From positions 4,030,001 to 4,094,000 of the forward strand of contig NZ_CP108484.1 of assembly GCF_036226505.1 (NCBI RefSeq): a DNA stretch of 64,000 nt, read 5' to 3'. The notes below the pieces were generated by a model. That model saw nothing but the letters and a program-made list of their open reading frames with translations. It had not been told where the DNA came from and did not search any database. This DNA is from Kitasatospora sp. NBC_01246 (GTDB lineage Bacteria > Actinomycetota > Actinomycetes > Streptomycetales > Streptomycetaceae). Shown here one piece after another: positions 16,848 to 25,383 of the stretch. Each line of letters opens with the position of its first letter. Within the stretch, counting starts at the first letter, position 1. A program made the translations under genes and the position numbers.

Positions 16848-16879
16848 TGGTACGGCCTTACCCAGGAAAGGCGGTACCA
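16848..16879. promoter_or_regulatory. Imperfect inverted repeat in the divergent regulator/SDR promoter
   Basis: TGGTACGGCCTT (16848-16859) and AAAGGCGGTACCA (16867-16879) form an inverted repeat with one mismatch per arm around ACCCAGG. Further 15-base half-copies (CCAGGAACCGCGGTC, CCGGGAAAGGCTGTC) follow to about 16910. This is the expected position for the operator of the MmyB-type regulator. Confidence 0.45.
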
Positions 16880-17012
16880 GGAACCGCGGTCCCGGGAAAG
16901 GCTGTCCCCGGGCTGCGCTTTCCCAGGACATCGGTGGCCCTGGATGGCCCGCCCGGGCCCGCGCAGAGTGGTCCCGTCAGCCCGACCGCAAGGACCACGA
17001 AGGCAGGACCTC

Positions 17013-17774
17013 ATGAGCTACGCCGCCCTGGCCACCCGTACCGCCGTCGTCACCGGAGCCGCCAGCGGCATCGGTGAGGCCACCGCCCGCCTGCTCGCCG
17101 CGGGCGGCGCCCGGGTCGCCCTGCTGGCCCGCCGCACGGAGCGGCTGGACGCGCTCGCCGCCGAGATCGCCTCGGCCGGCGGCCAGGCGCTCGCCGTCAC
17201 CACCGACCTCACCGACCAGGCCTCGGTGGACGCCGCCGTCAAGGCCGTCCACGACGCCTACGGCGCGGTCGACCTGGTCGTCAACAACGCGGGCGTGATG
17301 CTGCCCAACCCCGTCGCCGACGGCCGGCTCGACGAGTGGACCCGCATGATCGACACCAACCTCACCGGTGTGCTGCGGATCCTGCGCGCCTTCACCGCGG
17401 ACCTCACCGCGGCCGCCGGCGAGGGCCGCACCGCCGACCTCGTCAACGTCTCCTCCATCGCCTCGCACGTCGTCTTCCCCGACTACGCCGTGTACGGGGC
17501 CACCAAGGCCGCCGTCACCCAGCTCTCCGCCGCGCTCCGCACCGAGCTGGGCCCGCGCGACGTCCGGGTCAGCACCGTCGAGCCCGGGCTGACCGACACC
17601 GAGCTGGCCGGGCACATCGACAACCCGGCGCTGCGCGAGCAGCTGGGCGGGATGTTCGCCGCGATCCCGGCGATGACCTCCGAGGACATCGCCGACCTGA
17701 TCGCCTACACCGTCACCCGCCCCCGGCACGTCAACCTCCGCCACCTGGTCGCCCTGCCGACCCGGCAGGCCTGA
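17013..17774 (+). CDS. Short-chain dehydrogenase/reductase (SDR)
   Basis: A 253-residue classical SDR. The cofactor motif TGAASGIG lies at about 13-20, NNAG in LVVNNAGVML, catalytic Ser in NVSSIASHV, and YGATK as the YxxxK pair. These all fit a functional NAD(P)H oxidoreductase. It starts at the ATG 17013 with GGCAGGA upstream. Divergent from the MmyB-type regulator, which is its probable controller. Substrate unknown; the C-terminal RPRHVNLRHLVALPTRQ is typical of the SDRs found in this pairing. Confidence 0.93.
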   Translation: MSYAALATRTAVVTGAASGIGEATARLLAAGGARVALLARRTERLDALAAEIASAGGQALAVTTDLTDQASVDAAVKAVHDAYGAVDLVVNNAGVMLPNPVADGRLDEWTRMIDTNLTGVLRILRAFTADLTAAAGEGRTADLVNVSSIASHVVFPDYAVYGATKAAVTQLSAALRTELGPRDVRVSTVEPGLTDTELAGHIDNPALREQLGGMFAAIPAMTSEDIADLIAYTVTRPRHVNLRHLVALPTRQA

Positions 17775-17829
17775 GCCGTCGGCGGCCCCGCCCGGGTTCC
17801 CCCACCGGGCGGCGGGCCGCCGTGGGAGC

Positions 17830-20607
17830 ATGCCAACCGTGGCGATCGTGGCGGGGAGTACGAACAGCGACACCGGCGGTGCCCGGGCGGGCGGCCCGCC
17901 CGGGCCCCCCGGTACGCCGGGGCCGGACCGTGCCCCGGGGCAGGCCGGGGTCACCGAGCCCGCCGTCCCCGGACCGACCGCTCTCCCCGAGCAGGCCGCC
18001 GCGCCCGGCCCCGCCGGCGCCCCCCGCCACGCCGGCACCCCCGAACGCCCCGGCGCACCCGGGCAGGCCGCCGCGCCCGGCCCCGCCGGTCCCGCGTTCC
18101 CGCCGGACCTACCGGCGGCCCGGCCCGGCACGCCCGGCCCCGCCGCCGCCGGCCGGGTCCGCCAGCCGGTGGCGCTGATCCGGCTGCTCGTCGGCCTCGC
18201 CACGATCGCGCTGACCCTGCTGCTCGCCGACTACGCCCGCGCCACCACCAGCGGTATCGCCGCCGACGTCGCCCAGGCCGCCCGGCTGGTGCCCCGCCCG
18301 CTGTCGGCGCTGGCGGGCGGGCTCTCCACCGCCGCCCTGCTGCTGGTACCGGTCTGGTCGGCGGTCCGCCGGCTGCTCTCGGCGGTGCCCGACCGCCGGC
18401 GCATCCTCCAGCACCTCTCGGACGGACTGCTGGCCGCCGTCCTCGCCTACGGCGCCTGCGTCGCCATGGACCTCGGGCTCGACGAGCTCGCCCCCGCCTC
18501 GCTGGTCGCCGCCCTCACCCAGCCGCTGCCCGGCGCCGGCCTCGCCCACACCGAACCGGTCTACGGCTACCTCGCCCCCGTCTTCGCCTTCATGACCGCC
18601 TCGGCCGCCCGCGAGCACCGGGTCCCCCGGATCGTCCTGTCGGTCTCCGCCCTCGCCGGACTGGCCGCCGGGTACGCCACGCCGACCGCCCTGCTGCTCG
18701 GCCTGCTGCTCGGCTGGACGGCCGCGCACGGCACCCTCTACGCCGTCGGCACCCCCGACCCCCGGCCCCGGCCCGCCCAGCTCCTGCAGAGCCTGCGCGA
18801 GGCGGGCCTGCGCCCCGTCGCCGCCCACCCCGCCGGGCCGGACCGCTACCTGGTCCGCCAGGAGGCCGGCCGCCCCGACCTCGACGTCCAGCTGCTCGAC
18901 CGGCAGGCCGTCACCGCCGCCCTGGTCCAGCGCGCCTGGCGCCGGCTACGGCTGCGCACCGCCCCGCACCCCCGCGCGCTGCGCTCGCTGCGCACCGGGC
19001 TGGAGCACGAGGCCCTGGTCTCCTACGCCGCCGTCGCCGCCGGCGTCCGCACCCGTCGGATCGCCGCCACCGCCGGGCTCGGCCGGGACAGCGCCCTGGT
19101 CGCGTACGAGTACCTGCCCGGCCGCACCCTGGACCAGCTCGCCACCGACGAGCTGACCGACCCGCTGCTCGCCGACGCCTGGTCCCAGCTCGCCCTGCTC
19201 CAGCGGCGGGAGATCTCGCACCGGGCCCTCGTCCCCTCCTCGCTCCTGGTCGACCGGGCCGGCGCGGTGCACCTGGTGGACCTCGCGGACGGCGACATCG
19301 CGGCGAGCGAGCTGGTGCTGCGCTGCGACATCGCCCAGCTGCTCACCACGCTCGCCCTGCGGGTCGGTGCCGAGCGGTCGGTGCGCAGCGCGGTGGCGGT
19401 GCTCGGGCCGGACGCCGTCGGCGCGGCCCTGCCGCTGCTGCAGCCGATCGCCCTGGCCCGCACCACCCGGACCGCGCTCAAGCAGACCTCCCGGGCGCAC
19501 TGCGCCGCCCTCGCCCCGGCAGCCCCCGGCGCTCCCGGCGCTCCCGGCGCTCCCGGGGCGACCGCCGCCGGCCGGGCGGCCGCGCCCGCGCCGCCCGGCG
19601 AGCTGCTGGACGCGATCCGCGCCGAAGTCCTGCGGACCCAGCCGCAGGCACCTGTCCGAGCGGTGAAGGTGGAGCGCCTGCGGCCCCGGACGCTGCTGGC
19701 CGTGGGCGGCGGCGTGGTCGCCGGCTGGCTGCTGCTGCCGCAGCTCTTCGCCTCCGAGCAGAACCCGATCGCCGCGCTGGGCGACGCCGACCCGCTCTGG
19801 CTGGCCCTCGCCGTGCTGACCGCGGCCGCCAGCCACTTCACCGCCGCGATGGGCTTCGTCGGCTTCGTCCCCGAGCGGCTGGACTTCCGCCACGCCGTGC
19901 TCGCCCAGCTGGCCGGCTCCTTCGTCAAGCTGGTCTCGCCGGGCGGCGTCGGCGGGGTCGCCCTGAACACCCGCTTCCTCCAGCGGGCCGGCATCCCGAC
20001 CGCCCAGGCGCTGTCCAGCGTCGGCGTCGGCCAGCTCTTCGGCCTGGTGCTGCACCTGCTCCAGCTCGGTGCCTTCGTCTACCTGCTGGACCTGGAGCCC
20101 GGTGGCTCCGAGCTGGACGCGCTGCCGGCCGTGGTGAGCGGCCTGGCCGGCGCGGCGGTGCTGCTGGCCGGGGTCTCCGCCGTGCCGCCGGCCCGCCGCT
20201 GGCTGGCCGCCCGGCTGCGGCCGCTGACCTCCGAGGTGCTGCCCCGACTGCTGGAGCTGCTGCGCAGCCCGGGCCGGCTGGCCGTCGGCGTGACCGGGCA
20301 GCTGCTGGTCTCGCTCTGTCTGGTCGCCTGCCTGTACTGCTGCGTCCGGGCGGTCGGCCGGGAGCCTGCCTTCGCCTCGGTCGCGGTGGTCTTCCTGATC
20401 GGCAACGCGGTCGGCAACGCGGCGCCGACCCCGGGCGGGGCCGGCGCCGTGGACAGCGCGCTGGTGACGCTGCTGGAGCACACCGCCTCGATGGAGGAGG
20501 GCGGCGCGCTGGCGGCCGTCGCGCTCTACCGCCTGCTCACCCTGGTGCTGCCGGTGCTCCCGGGCTGGGCGGCCTTCGCCTGGCTGCAACGGCGCGGGGC
20601 GCTGTAG
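17830..20607 (+). CDS. Large membrane protein: kinase-like domain plus LPG-synthase/flippase-type transmembrane domain
   Basis: A 925-residue protein. Residues 1-115 are Pro/Gly/Ala-rich and disordered. Several transmembrane helices follow (about 118-310). Next comes a kinase-like fold (about 320-530) with ALVAYEYLPGRTLDQL, then HRALVPSSLLVDRAGAVHLVDLADGD. There the HRD and DFG positions read HRA and DLA, so phosphotransfer is doubtful. After a low-complexity linker (Pro-Gly-Ala repeats, about 558-575), residues about 620-920 match the lysylphosphatidylglycerol synthase TM family, ending GNAAPTPGGAGAVDSAL. A role in lipid or polyprenyl transport sensed through a pseudokinase is plausible. No aminoacyltransferase domain is present. 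Confidence 0.85.
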   Translation: MPTVAIVAGSTNSDTGGARAGGPPGPPGTPGPDRAPGQAGVTEPAVPGPTALPEQAAAPGPAGAPRHAGTPERPGAPGQAAAPGPAGPAFPPDLPAARPGTPGPAAAGRVRQPVALIRLLVGLATIALTLLLADYARATTSGIAADVAQAARLVPRPLSALAGGLSTAALLLVPVWSAVRRLLSAVPDRRRILQHLSDGLLAAVLAYGACVAMDLGLDELAPASLVAALTQPLPGAGLAHTEPVYGYLAPVFAFMTASAAREHRVPRIVLSVSALAGLAAGYATPTALLLGLLLGWTAAHGTLYAVGTPDPRPRPAQLLQSLREAGLRPVAAHPAGPDRYLVRQEAGRPDLDVQLLDRQAVTAALVQRAWRRLRLRTAPHPRALRSLRTGLEHEALVSYAAVAAGVRTRRIAATAGLGRDSALVAYEYLPGRTLDQLATDELTDPLLADAWSQLALLQRREISHRALVPSSLLVDRAGAVHLVDLADGDIAASELVLRCDIAQLLTTLALRVGAERSVRSAVAVLGPDAVGAALPLLQPIALARTTRTALKQTSRAHCAALAPAAPGAPGAPGAPGATAAGRAAAPAPPGELLDAIRAEVLRTQPQAPVRAVKVERLRPRTLLAVGGGVVAGWLLLPQLFASEQNPIAALGDADPLWLALAVLTAAASHFTAAMGFVGFVPERLDFRHAVLAQLAGSFVKLVSPGGVGGVALNTRFLQRAGIPTAQALSSVGVGQLFGLVLHLLQLGAFVYLLDLEPGGSELDALPAVVSGLAGAAVLLAGVSAVPPARRWLAARLRPLTSEVLPRLLELLRSPGRLAVGVTGQLLVSLCLVACLYCCVRAVGREPAFASVAVVFLIGNAVGNAAPTPGGAGAVDSALVTLLEHTASMEEGGALAAVALYRLLTLVLPVLPGWAAFAWLQRRGAL

Positions 20608-20642
20608 CCGCCGTAGCGGCGGGGAGCGCCCTAAGCGCCGTA

Positions 20643-20718
20643 GCGGCGGAGCGCTGTGGCGGCGGAGCGCTGTGGCGGCGGGGCGCTGTGGCGCCGGGGC
20701 AGTGGCGCCGGGGCAGTG
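20643..20718. repeat. Intergenic minisatellite with two unit types
   Basis: Three 16-base copies of GCGGCGGAGCGCTGTG (the third with one change) at 20643-20690 are followed by two 14-base copies of GCGCCGGGGCAGTG at 20691-20718 and a partial copy. It lies between the convergent LPG-type gene and the small acidic gene. Confidence 0.85.
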
Positions 20719-20741
20719 GCGCCGGCAGGGGCGCGGTGCCG

Positions 20742-20936
20742 CTACTCCCGGTACTCGTCCTCGTCGAGCTCGACGACCCGGCTCTGCTCGGCGACGTCCG
20801 CGACCTCGGTGGCCGGATCGGCGCCGAGCGCCCGCCGCTCGGCCAGCTCGTCGTACTCGTCGCCCTCGTCCGCCTCGTCGTCCGGCTCGACCGCCTCGGC
20901 GACCTCGTCCAGGTAGTCCTCGTGATTCTGCGGCAT
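20742..20936 (-). CDS. Small acidic hypothetical protein
   Basis: A 64-residue, highly acidic protein (MPQNHEDYLDEVAEAVEPDDE at the start and VVELDEDEYRE at the end). More than a third of residues are Asp or Glu. The ATG has AAGGACGG upstream. No catalytic or membrane feature is visible and I do not recognise a named family. The charge suggests an unstructured binding partner. Divergent from the methyltransferase at 21206, with 269 bases between. Confidence 0.65.
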   Translation of the reverse strand: MPQNHEDYLDEVAEAVEPDDEADEGDEYDELAERRALGADPATEVADVAEQSRVVELDEDEYRE

Positions 20937-21205
20937 GGCGTCCGTCCTTGCTGCTCGGAGGCTCCCACGGGGCCCGTTGGGGTACTGGAAGTATCCGCCG
21001 AGGGCCGCCCGGACGCGATGCGCCACCGGGCCTTCGGCGTGTTGTCCGGTCCCGGTCCGCGGCCTGCGGACCGGCCTCCCGCCTGCCCGGCCACCGGCGC
21101 GCAAAACGGATGCCCGGCCGCCGGGGGTACGATCAGTGCCGTACCAGCAGGGCTTACCCTCACCCACCCGGTGGCCCCGAAGCCCTTACGAACGACGGGG
21201 AAATC

Positions 21206-21847
21206 ATGTCCGGCTCGCACTACTTCACCGGTGCACCCGAGGTCGCCAGCGAGCGCCGTCCGATCACGGTCAGCCTGCCGGACGTCACCCTGGAACTGAC
21301 CACCGACGCCGGTGTGTTCTCCCGCAGCCGGCTCGACCCGGGCACCCGGATCTTGCTGGAGCACGCGCCGCCGCCCCGGGTCCGCGGCCCGATCCTGGAC
21401 GTCGGCTGCGGCTACGGCCCGATCGCGCTGACCTGGGCGACCAGGCGCAAGCGGCTGCCGGTCTGGGCGGTGGACGTGAACACCCGCGCGCTGGAGCTGG
21501 TCCGGCTCAACGCGGAGGCGCTCGGCCTGGGCAACGTGCAGGCCGCGCTGCCGGAGGACGTCCCCGAGGACCAGCGGTTCGCGGCGATCTACTCCAACCC
21601 GCCGATCCGGGTCGGCAAGGGCGAACTGCGCCGGCTGCTGCACCAGTGGCTCGGCCGGCTCACCCCGGACGGCTCGGCGTTCCTGGTGGTCCAGAAGCAC
21701 CTGGGCTCGGACTCGCTGCAGAAGTGGCTGAACGACCAGGGCTACCCGACCACCCGCGTGACGTCGGTCAACGGGTTCCGGATTCTGGAAGCGCGGCCCC
21801 GCCCGGAGGGCGAGGGCCCCGAGAGTGGACGAGGTACGACGTCGTGA
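21206..21847 (+). CDS. RsmC-like class I methyltransferase (rRNA type)
   Basis: A 213-residue single-domain methyltransferase. The N-terminus HYFTGAPEVASERRPITVSLPDV followed by FSRSRLDPGTRILLEH is characteristic of the MTS-small/RsmC-C group that methylates guanine in 16S rRNA. Motif I is ILDVGCGYGPIAL. The catalytic NPP[FYW]-type motif appears as YSNPPIRVGKGE, as in RsmC/RsmD relatives. Its TGA overlaps the next gene's GTG (GTGA, 21844-21847), so the two RNA methyltransferases are translationally coupled. Confidence 0.9.
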   Translation: MSGSHYFTGAPEVASERRPITVSLPDVTLELTTDAGVFSRSRLDPGTRILLEHAPPPRVRGPILDVGCGYGPIALTWATRRKRLPVWAVDVNTRALELVRLNAEALGLGNVQAALPEDVPEDQRFAAIYSNPPIRVGKGELRRLLHQWLGRLTPDGSAFLVVQKHLGSDSLQKWLNDQGYPTTRVTSVNGFRILEARPRPEGEGPESGRGTTS

Positions 21848-22419
21848 AGCAGCTCCGCGGGACCGAACTGAAGCGCTTGCACCGCCAGTGGCGGCGCAGC
21901 AACGAGTTCCGGCTCGCGCTGATCCTGGAGAACCTCCAGTCGCCGTTCAACGTCGGCTCGGTCGTCCGGACCGGTGCCGCGATGGGCGCGGAGAAGCTGT
22001 ACCTGACCGGCGACACCCCGTCGGTCCGCTCCTCCGGCGCCCAGAAGGCCGCGATGGGCACCGACAAGTACCTCAAGGTGGAGCACTTCCCCACCGTCGC
22101 CGAGGCCGTCGCCGCCGCCAAGGCGGACGGCTTCAAGGTGGTCGGCCTGGAGCTGGCGGACGAGGCGGTGCCGATGTTCGCCGCCGAGCTGACCCCGGCC
22201 GTGGCCTTCGTGCTGGGCCACGAGGACCGCGGCATCACCCCCGACGCGCTCGCGCTCTGCGACCAGGTGGTGTTCGTCCCGCAGCTCGGCCGCGTCGGCT
22301 CGCTCAACGTCTCCGCCGCCGCCACGGTGGCCTGCTACGAGGCGCGCCGCCAGGGGTACGCGCTCAGCGGCACCCCGGACGGCAGCGACCCGGGCGGCCT
22401 GGACCTCGACGACGAGTGA
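21844..22419 (+). CDS. TrmH/SpoU-family RNA 2'-O-methyltransferase
   Basis: A 191-residue SPOUT methyltransferase. The knot motifs are all present: motif 1 LILENLQSPFNVGSVVRTG with the catalytic Asn and Arg, motif 2 VAFVLGHEDRGIT, and motif 3 VFVPQLGRVGSLNVSAAATVACYE. These proteins methylate ribose 2'-OH in tRNA or rRNA. There is no N-terminal L30e-like substrate domain, so it is a minimal form. GTG start overlaps the stop of the RsmC-like gene by four bases. A strong hairpin follows. Confidence 0.93.
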   Translation: MKQLRGTELKRLHRQWRRSNEFRLALILENLQSPFNVGSVVRTGAAMGAEKLYLTGDTPSVRSSGAQKAAMGTDKYLKVEHFPTVAEAVAAAKADGFKVVGLELADEAVPMFAAELTPAVAFVLGHEDRGITPDALALCDQVVFVPQLGRVGSLNVSAAATVACYEARRQGYALSGTPDGSDPGGLDLDDE

Positions 22420-22432
22420 CCCCGGAGTGATC

Positions 22433-22462
22433 GCCGGGTGAGCCCGGTGGGGCTCACCCGGC
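22433..22462. terminator. Convergent terminator hairpin
   Basis: GCCGGGTGAGCCC (22433-22445) pairs exactly with GGGCTCACCCGGC (22450-22462) around GGTG. Another copy of the right arm (GGGGCTCACCCGGCC, 22464-22478) could form an alternative, larger hairpin. It separates trmH from the end of the PTM cluster. Confidence 0.85.
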
Positions 22463-22484
22463 GGGGCTCACCCGGCCGGGGCCC

Positions 22485-23543
22485 TCACACCTCGACCAGC
22501 ACCTTGCCCCGGTTCGCCTCCCGGTCGACGTAGAGGCTCCGGTAGGCCTTCGGGATCTCGTCGAAGCCCTTGTGCACGGTCTCGTGGTAGCGGATCTCGC
22601 CGCGCCGGACCAGCTCGCCGAGGTCCGCGTGCATCGCCGTCAACTGCGGCTCGTCGAACCACTCCTGGGCGAAGATCCCGCGGATGGTGGTGCGCGGGAA
22701 CATGATGTACGGCAGCAGCCGGGGCCCGGTCAGCTCACCGTTCACCGTGGTCGCCCACTGCCAGCAGACCGCCACCCGGCTGTCCACGTTGAGCATGGTG
22801 AACACCGCGTCGGTGACGCTGCCGCCGAGGTTGTCGAAGTAGCGGTCGACCCCGTCCGGGGCGGCGAGCAGCAGCGCCGCGCGGACCTTCTCGGCGTCGT
22901 CCGCCTGGTCGTAGAGCACCACGTCGTCGAAGCCGAGCTCCTTCAGGTACGCGGCCTTGCCCGCCGAGGCGGTGGTGCCGACCACCCGGCCGGCGCCCGC
23001 GCGCCTGGCCAACTGGCCCACCAGGGTGCCGATCGCGCCGGAGGCACCGCTGATCACCACGGTGTCGCCCGGCCGCACCTCCAGGAACTTCGTCAGCGTG
23101 CCCCAGGCCGTCATCCCGGGCGCGCCCATGACGCCGAGCGCCGTGGAGAGCGGCAGCCGCTCGTCGTACCGGGCCGGGTCGAGCCGGCGGTAGGCGGGGA
23201 AGAGCATCGGGAAGACGCCGGTCTTCCACAGCTCCTCGACGCCGTTGTGGACGACGTGGCTGCGCCAGCCGCCGAAGCCCTGGACGAGGTCGCCGACCTG
23301 GAAGGCCGCCTCCGGACCGGCCTCCAGCACCTCCATGATCGAGTCCGCGCCCATGTGGTGGCCGATCGGCGTCTCCAGCGCGAGGCCGTTCTGGTACGGG
23401 TCGACCGAGACGTACCTGGTCCGGAAGAGCATCTCGTCGGGCCGGAGGCTGACGTCGACCTCCTCGACCACCTTCCGGTAGATCCGGTTGACGTCCGGCA
23501 CCCCGTCGAGGTGCTCGCGGACCACCCACTTCTCGATCTTCAT
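22485..23543 (-). CDS. PTM-cluster MDR (zinc-independent) NADP-dependent reductase/cyclase
   Basis: A 352-residue medium-chain dehydrogenase/reductase. The N-terminal fold (VSVDPYQNG) and the cofactor motif VVISGASGAIGTLVGQLARRAG, with YFDNLGGSVTDAV further on, match the leukotriene B4 12-hydroxydehydrogenase-like group; catalytic zinc ligands are absent. In ikarugamycin and HSAF-type clusters such a protein closes a carbocycle by NADPH-driven reductive cyclisation (IkaC/FtdE type). The ATG overlaps the FAD gene's stop (ATGA, 23540-23543), so the two cyclisation enzymes are co-translated. It is the last gene of the cluster. Assignment to the pathway rests on context and family. Confidence 0.85.
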   Translation of the reverse strand: MKIEKWVVREHLDGVPDVNRIYRKVVEEVDVSLRPDEMLFRTRYVSVDPYQNGLALETPIGHHMGADSIMEVLEAGPEAAFQVGDLVQGFGGWRSHVVHNGVEELWKTGVFPMLFPAYRRLDPARYDERLPLSTALGVMGAPGMTAWGTLTKFLEVRPGDTVVISGASGAIGTLVGQLARRAGAGRVVGTTASAGKAAYLKELGFDDVVLYDQADDAEKVRAALLLAAPDGVDRYFDNLGGSVTDAVFTMLNVDSRVAVCWQWATTVNGELTGPRLLPYIMFPRTTIRGIFAQEWFDEPQLTAMHADLGELVRRGEIRYHETVHKGFDEIPKAYRSLYVDREANRGKVLVEV

Positions 23544-25249
23544 GCCAGGGCCCCTGTCGAAACGGTACTGGTGGACGGGATCTCCTCGACCGGCCCGGTC
23601 TGCTGCTTCGGCGGCCGGCCGACGGGGAGGATCAGATGGGTGGGCGGCGGCGCGCTCAGGTCGATCTCGGCGCGGAACTCCCGCCCGTCGTCCCGGCAGA
23701 TGAACTGCATCACGTGCCGGCCGGCGGCGGCCGCCCGGATCAGGCCGCCGATGGTGGCCCAGACGCCGGAGAGGTAGAAGTCGGAGAGCCCGGGGAGCAC
23801 CGGACCGTTCTTCTTGATCTCCTCCTCCACCGTCTCGCTGCCCTCGACGAAGGGGTTCCAGCCCGGGAACGTCCCGTCGTAGACCCCGGTGTAGCGGACC
23901 TGGGTGAGCGGGGTCGAGACGTCCGCCACCGCGACGGCGCTCTTGAAACCGGGGAAGCGCTCGTCCAGGAAGGCCACGATGCCGTTGCGGACCTTGCGCT
24001 TGGCCGCCATGTACTCCCGGCCGTGCTTGACCGGCAGGGTGTGCAGTTCCTCGCCGCGCCGCACCCGGGAGGACTGCTCCGGACCGTCGTGCAGCGCCCG
24101 CCAGGGGTCGATGTCGGAGAAGTAGGTGGCGAACACCACGGTGGACTCCCGTGGCGCCAGCTCCGGGTAGTGCCGGGTGCGGAACTGCACGTTCATGCTC
24201 GGGCAGCGGATGCCGGTGAGCTCGGCGGCCCGCTGCTCGTCCAGCAGGTAGGTGGTGCACGGGTCGCCCTCCGGGAAGGGCCGGCGCAGGCCCAGGAAGA
24301 GCGCGACGTAGCCGGGCGACAACTGACCCGGCTCGTCGATCAGCGAGGTGTAGAGCCTGCGGTAGGTGTCGTTCAGATAGCGGCCCTTGAGCAGCTTCAT
24401 CACCGTGGTGTGGCCGTCGGCGGCGGAGACCACGATGTCGGAGCGGAACTCCCGCCCGTCGCTCAGCCGGACGCCCACCGCCCGGTCGTCCTCGACCAGG
24501 ATCTCCTCGACCTTGGCGTTGTACGTCACCTCGCCGCCGAGCTTCCGGTACCGCTGCTCGATCGAGCGGGCCAGCGCGAGCGAACCGCCCTCCGGCACCC
24601 CGGCGGCCTGGTTGGCGTGCGAGGCCAGCTGGAAGTAGAAGGGCAGCACCGGGAAGGCCGGGTGCTTCTCGTAGAGGATGAAGTTGAACGCCTCGCGCAG
24701 CAGCGGGTCCTGGAAGCGCTGCGAGTAGTCGGTCATCAGGACGGTGATCGACTTCCGGATGGTGTTGAAGTACGGGAGGAAGGAGGCCAGCATCCGCCAG
24801 CGCTCGATCCGCCCCATCAGCCCGACCGGCTTGAGGAACGGGTAGACCGCCAGCGCCTTGCGGAACGTCCGGATGCCGTCGCAGAACTCCCGGACCGGCT
24901 TCGCGTCGGCCGGCGAGATGCCCAGCAGATGGGCCTCCAGCCGGTCCGGGTCGGAGTAGAAGTGCACCGCCCGGCCGTCCCGGCCGCGGACGATGTTGAA
25001 CACGTCGAAGTGCCGCATCTCCTTGCCCTGGAGGGCGCCGAGCTCCAACCAGATCTGGTACATCTCGTTGCCCGGCCCGTTGCCGAGCAGCCAGCTGATG
25101 CACCAGTCGAAGGTGAAGTCACTGCGGTCCCAGCCGGTGCAGGAGCCGCCGGGGATCTCGTGCATCTCGAAGACCTGGGTGCGGTACCCGTTCATCTGGG
25201 CGTAGCACCCGGTGGAGAGGCCGCCGAGGCCTCCGCCCACGATGATCAT
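23540..25249 (-). CDS. PTM-cluster phytoene-desaturase-type FAD oxidoreductase
   Basis: A 569-residue flavoprotein. It starts directly with the FAD motif MIIVGGGLGGLSTGCYAQMNG, then FEMHEIPGGSCTGWDRSDF; the GGxxT region is typical of phytoene desaturases. The C-terminal FYLSGVWATIGGLIRAAAAGRHV matches the second FAD segment. In PTM pathways these proteins form the first rings of the fused carbocycle from the linear polyene tetramate (IkaB, FtdC/D, HSAF OX1-4 types). Only one copy is present here; many clusters have two or more. I use the ATG at 25249, because the two earlier ATGs add a basic stretch unlike the family. Gap to the P450 stop is 134 bases with no gene. Confidence 0.88.
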   Translation of the reverse strand: MIIVGGGLGGLSTGCYAQMNGYRTQVFEMHEIPGGSCTGWDRSDFTFDWCISWLLGNGPGNEMYQIWLELGALQGKEMRHFDVFNIVRGRDGRAVHFYSDPDRLEAHLLGISPADAKPVREFCDGIRTFRKALAVYPFLKPVGLMGRIERWRMLASFLPYFNTIRKSITVLMTDYSQRFQDPLLREAFNFILYEKHPAFPVLPFYFQLASHANQAAGVPEGGSLALARSIEQRYRKLGGEVTYNAKVEEILVEDDRAVGVRLSDGREFRSDIVVSAADGHTTVMKLLKGRYLNDTYRRLYTSLIDEPGQLSPGYVALFLGLRRPFPEGDPCTTYLLDEQRAAELTGIRCPSMNVQFRTRHYPELAPRESTVVFATYFSDIDPWRALHDGPEQSSRVRRGEELHTLPVKHGREYMAAKRKVRNGIVAFLDERFPGFKSAVAVADVSTPLTQVRYTGVYDGTFPGWNPFVEGSETVEEEIKKNGPVLPGLSDFYLSGVWATIGGLIRAAAAGRHVMQFICRDDGREFRAEIDLSAPPPTHLILPVGRPPKQQTGPVEEIPSTSTVSTGALA

Positions 25250-25383
25250 CGTTTCTCGTCTGCGCGCTGGCGCCTTGTGCCGTGCCAATTCCCTGGCCTT
25301 CCTCGTGGTCATGCCGGTGTGCCGAGTGCCGTGTGCCGCGTACTTGTTCGCTGCTCGCTGTGCGCTGCGTGCCGGGCGCTGTG

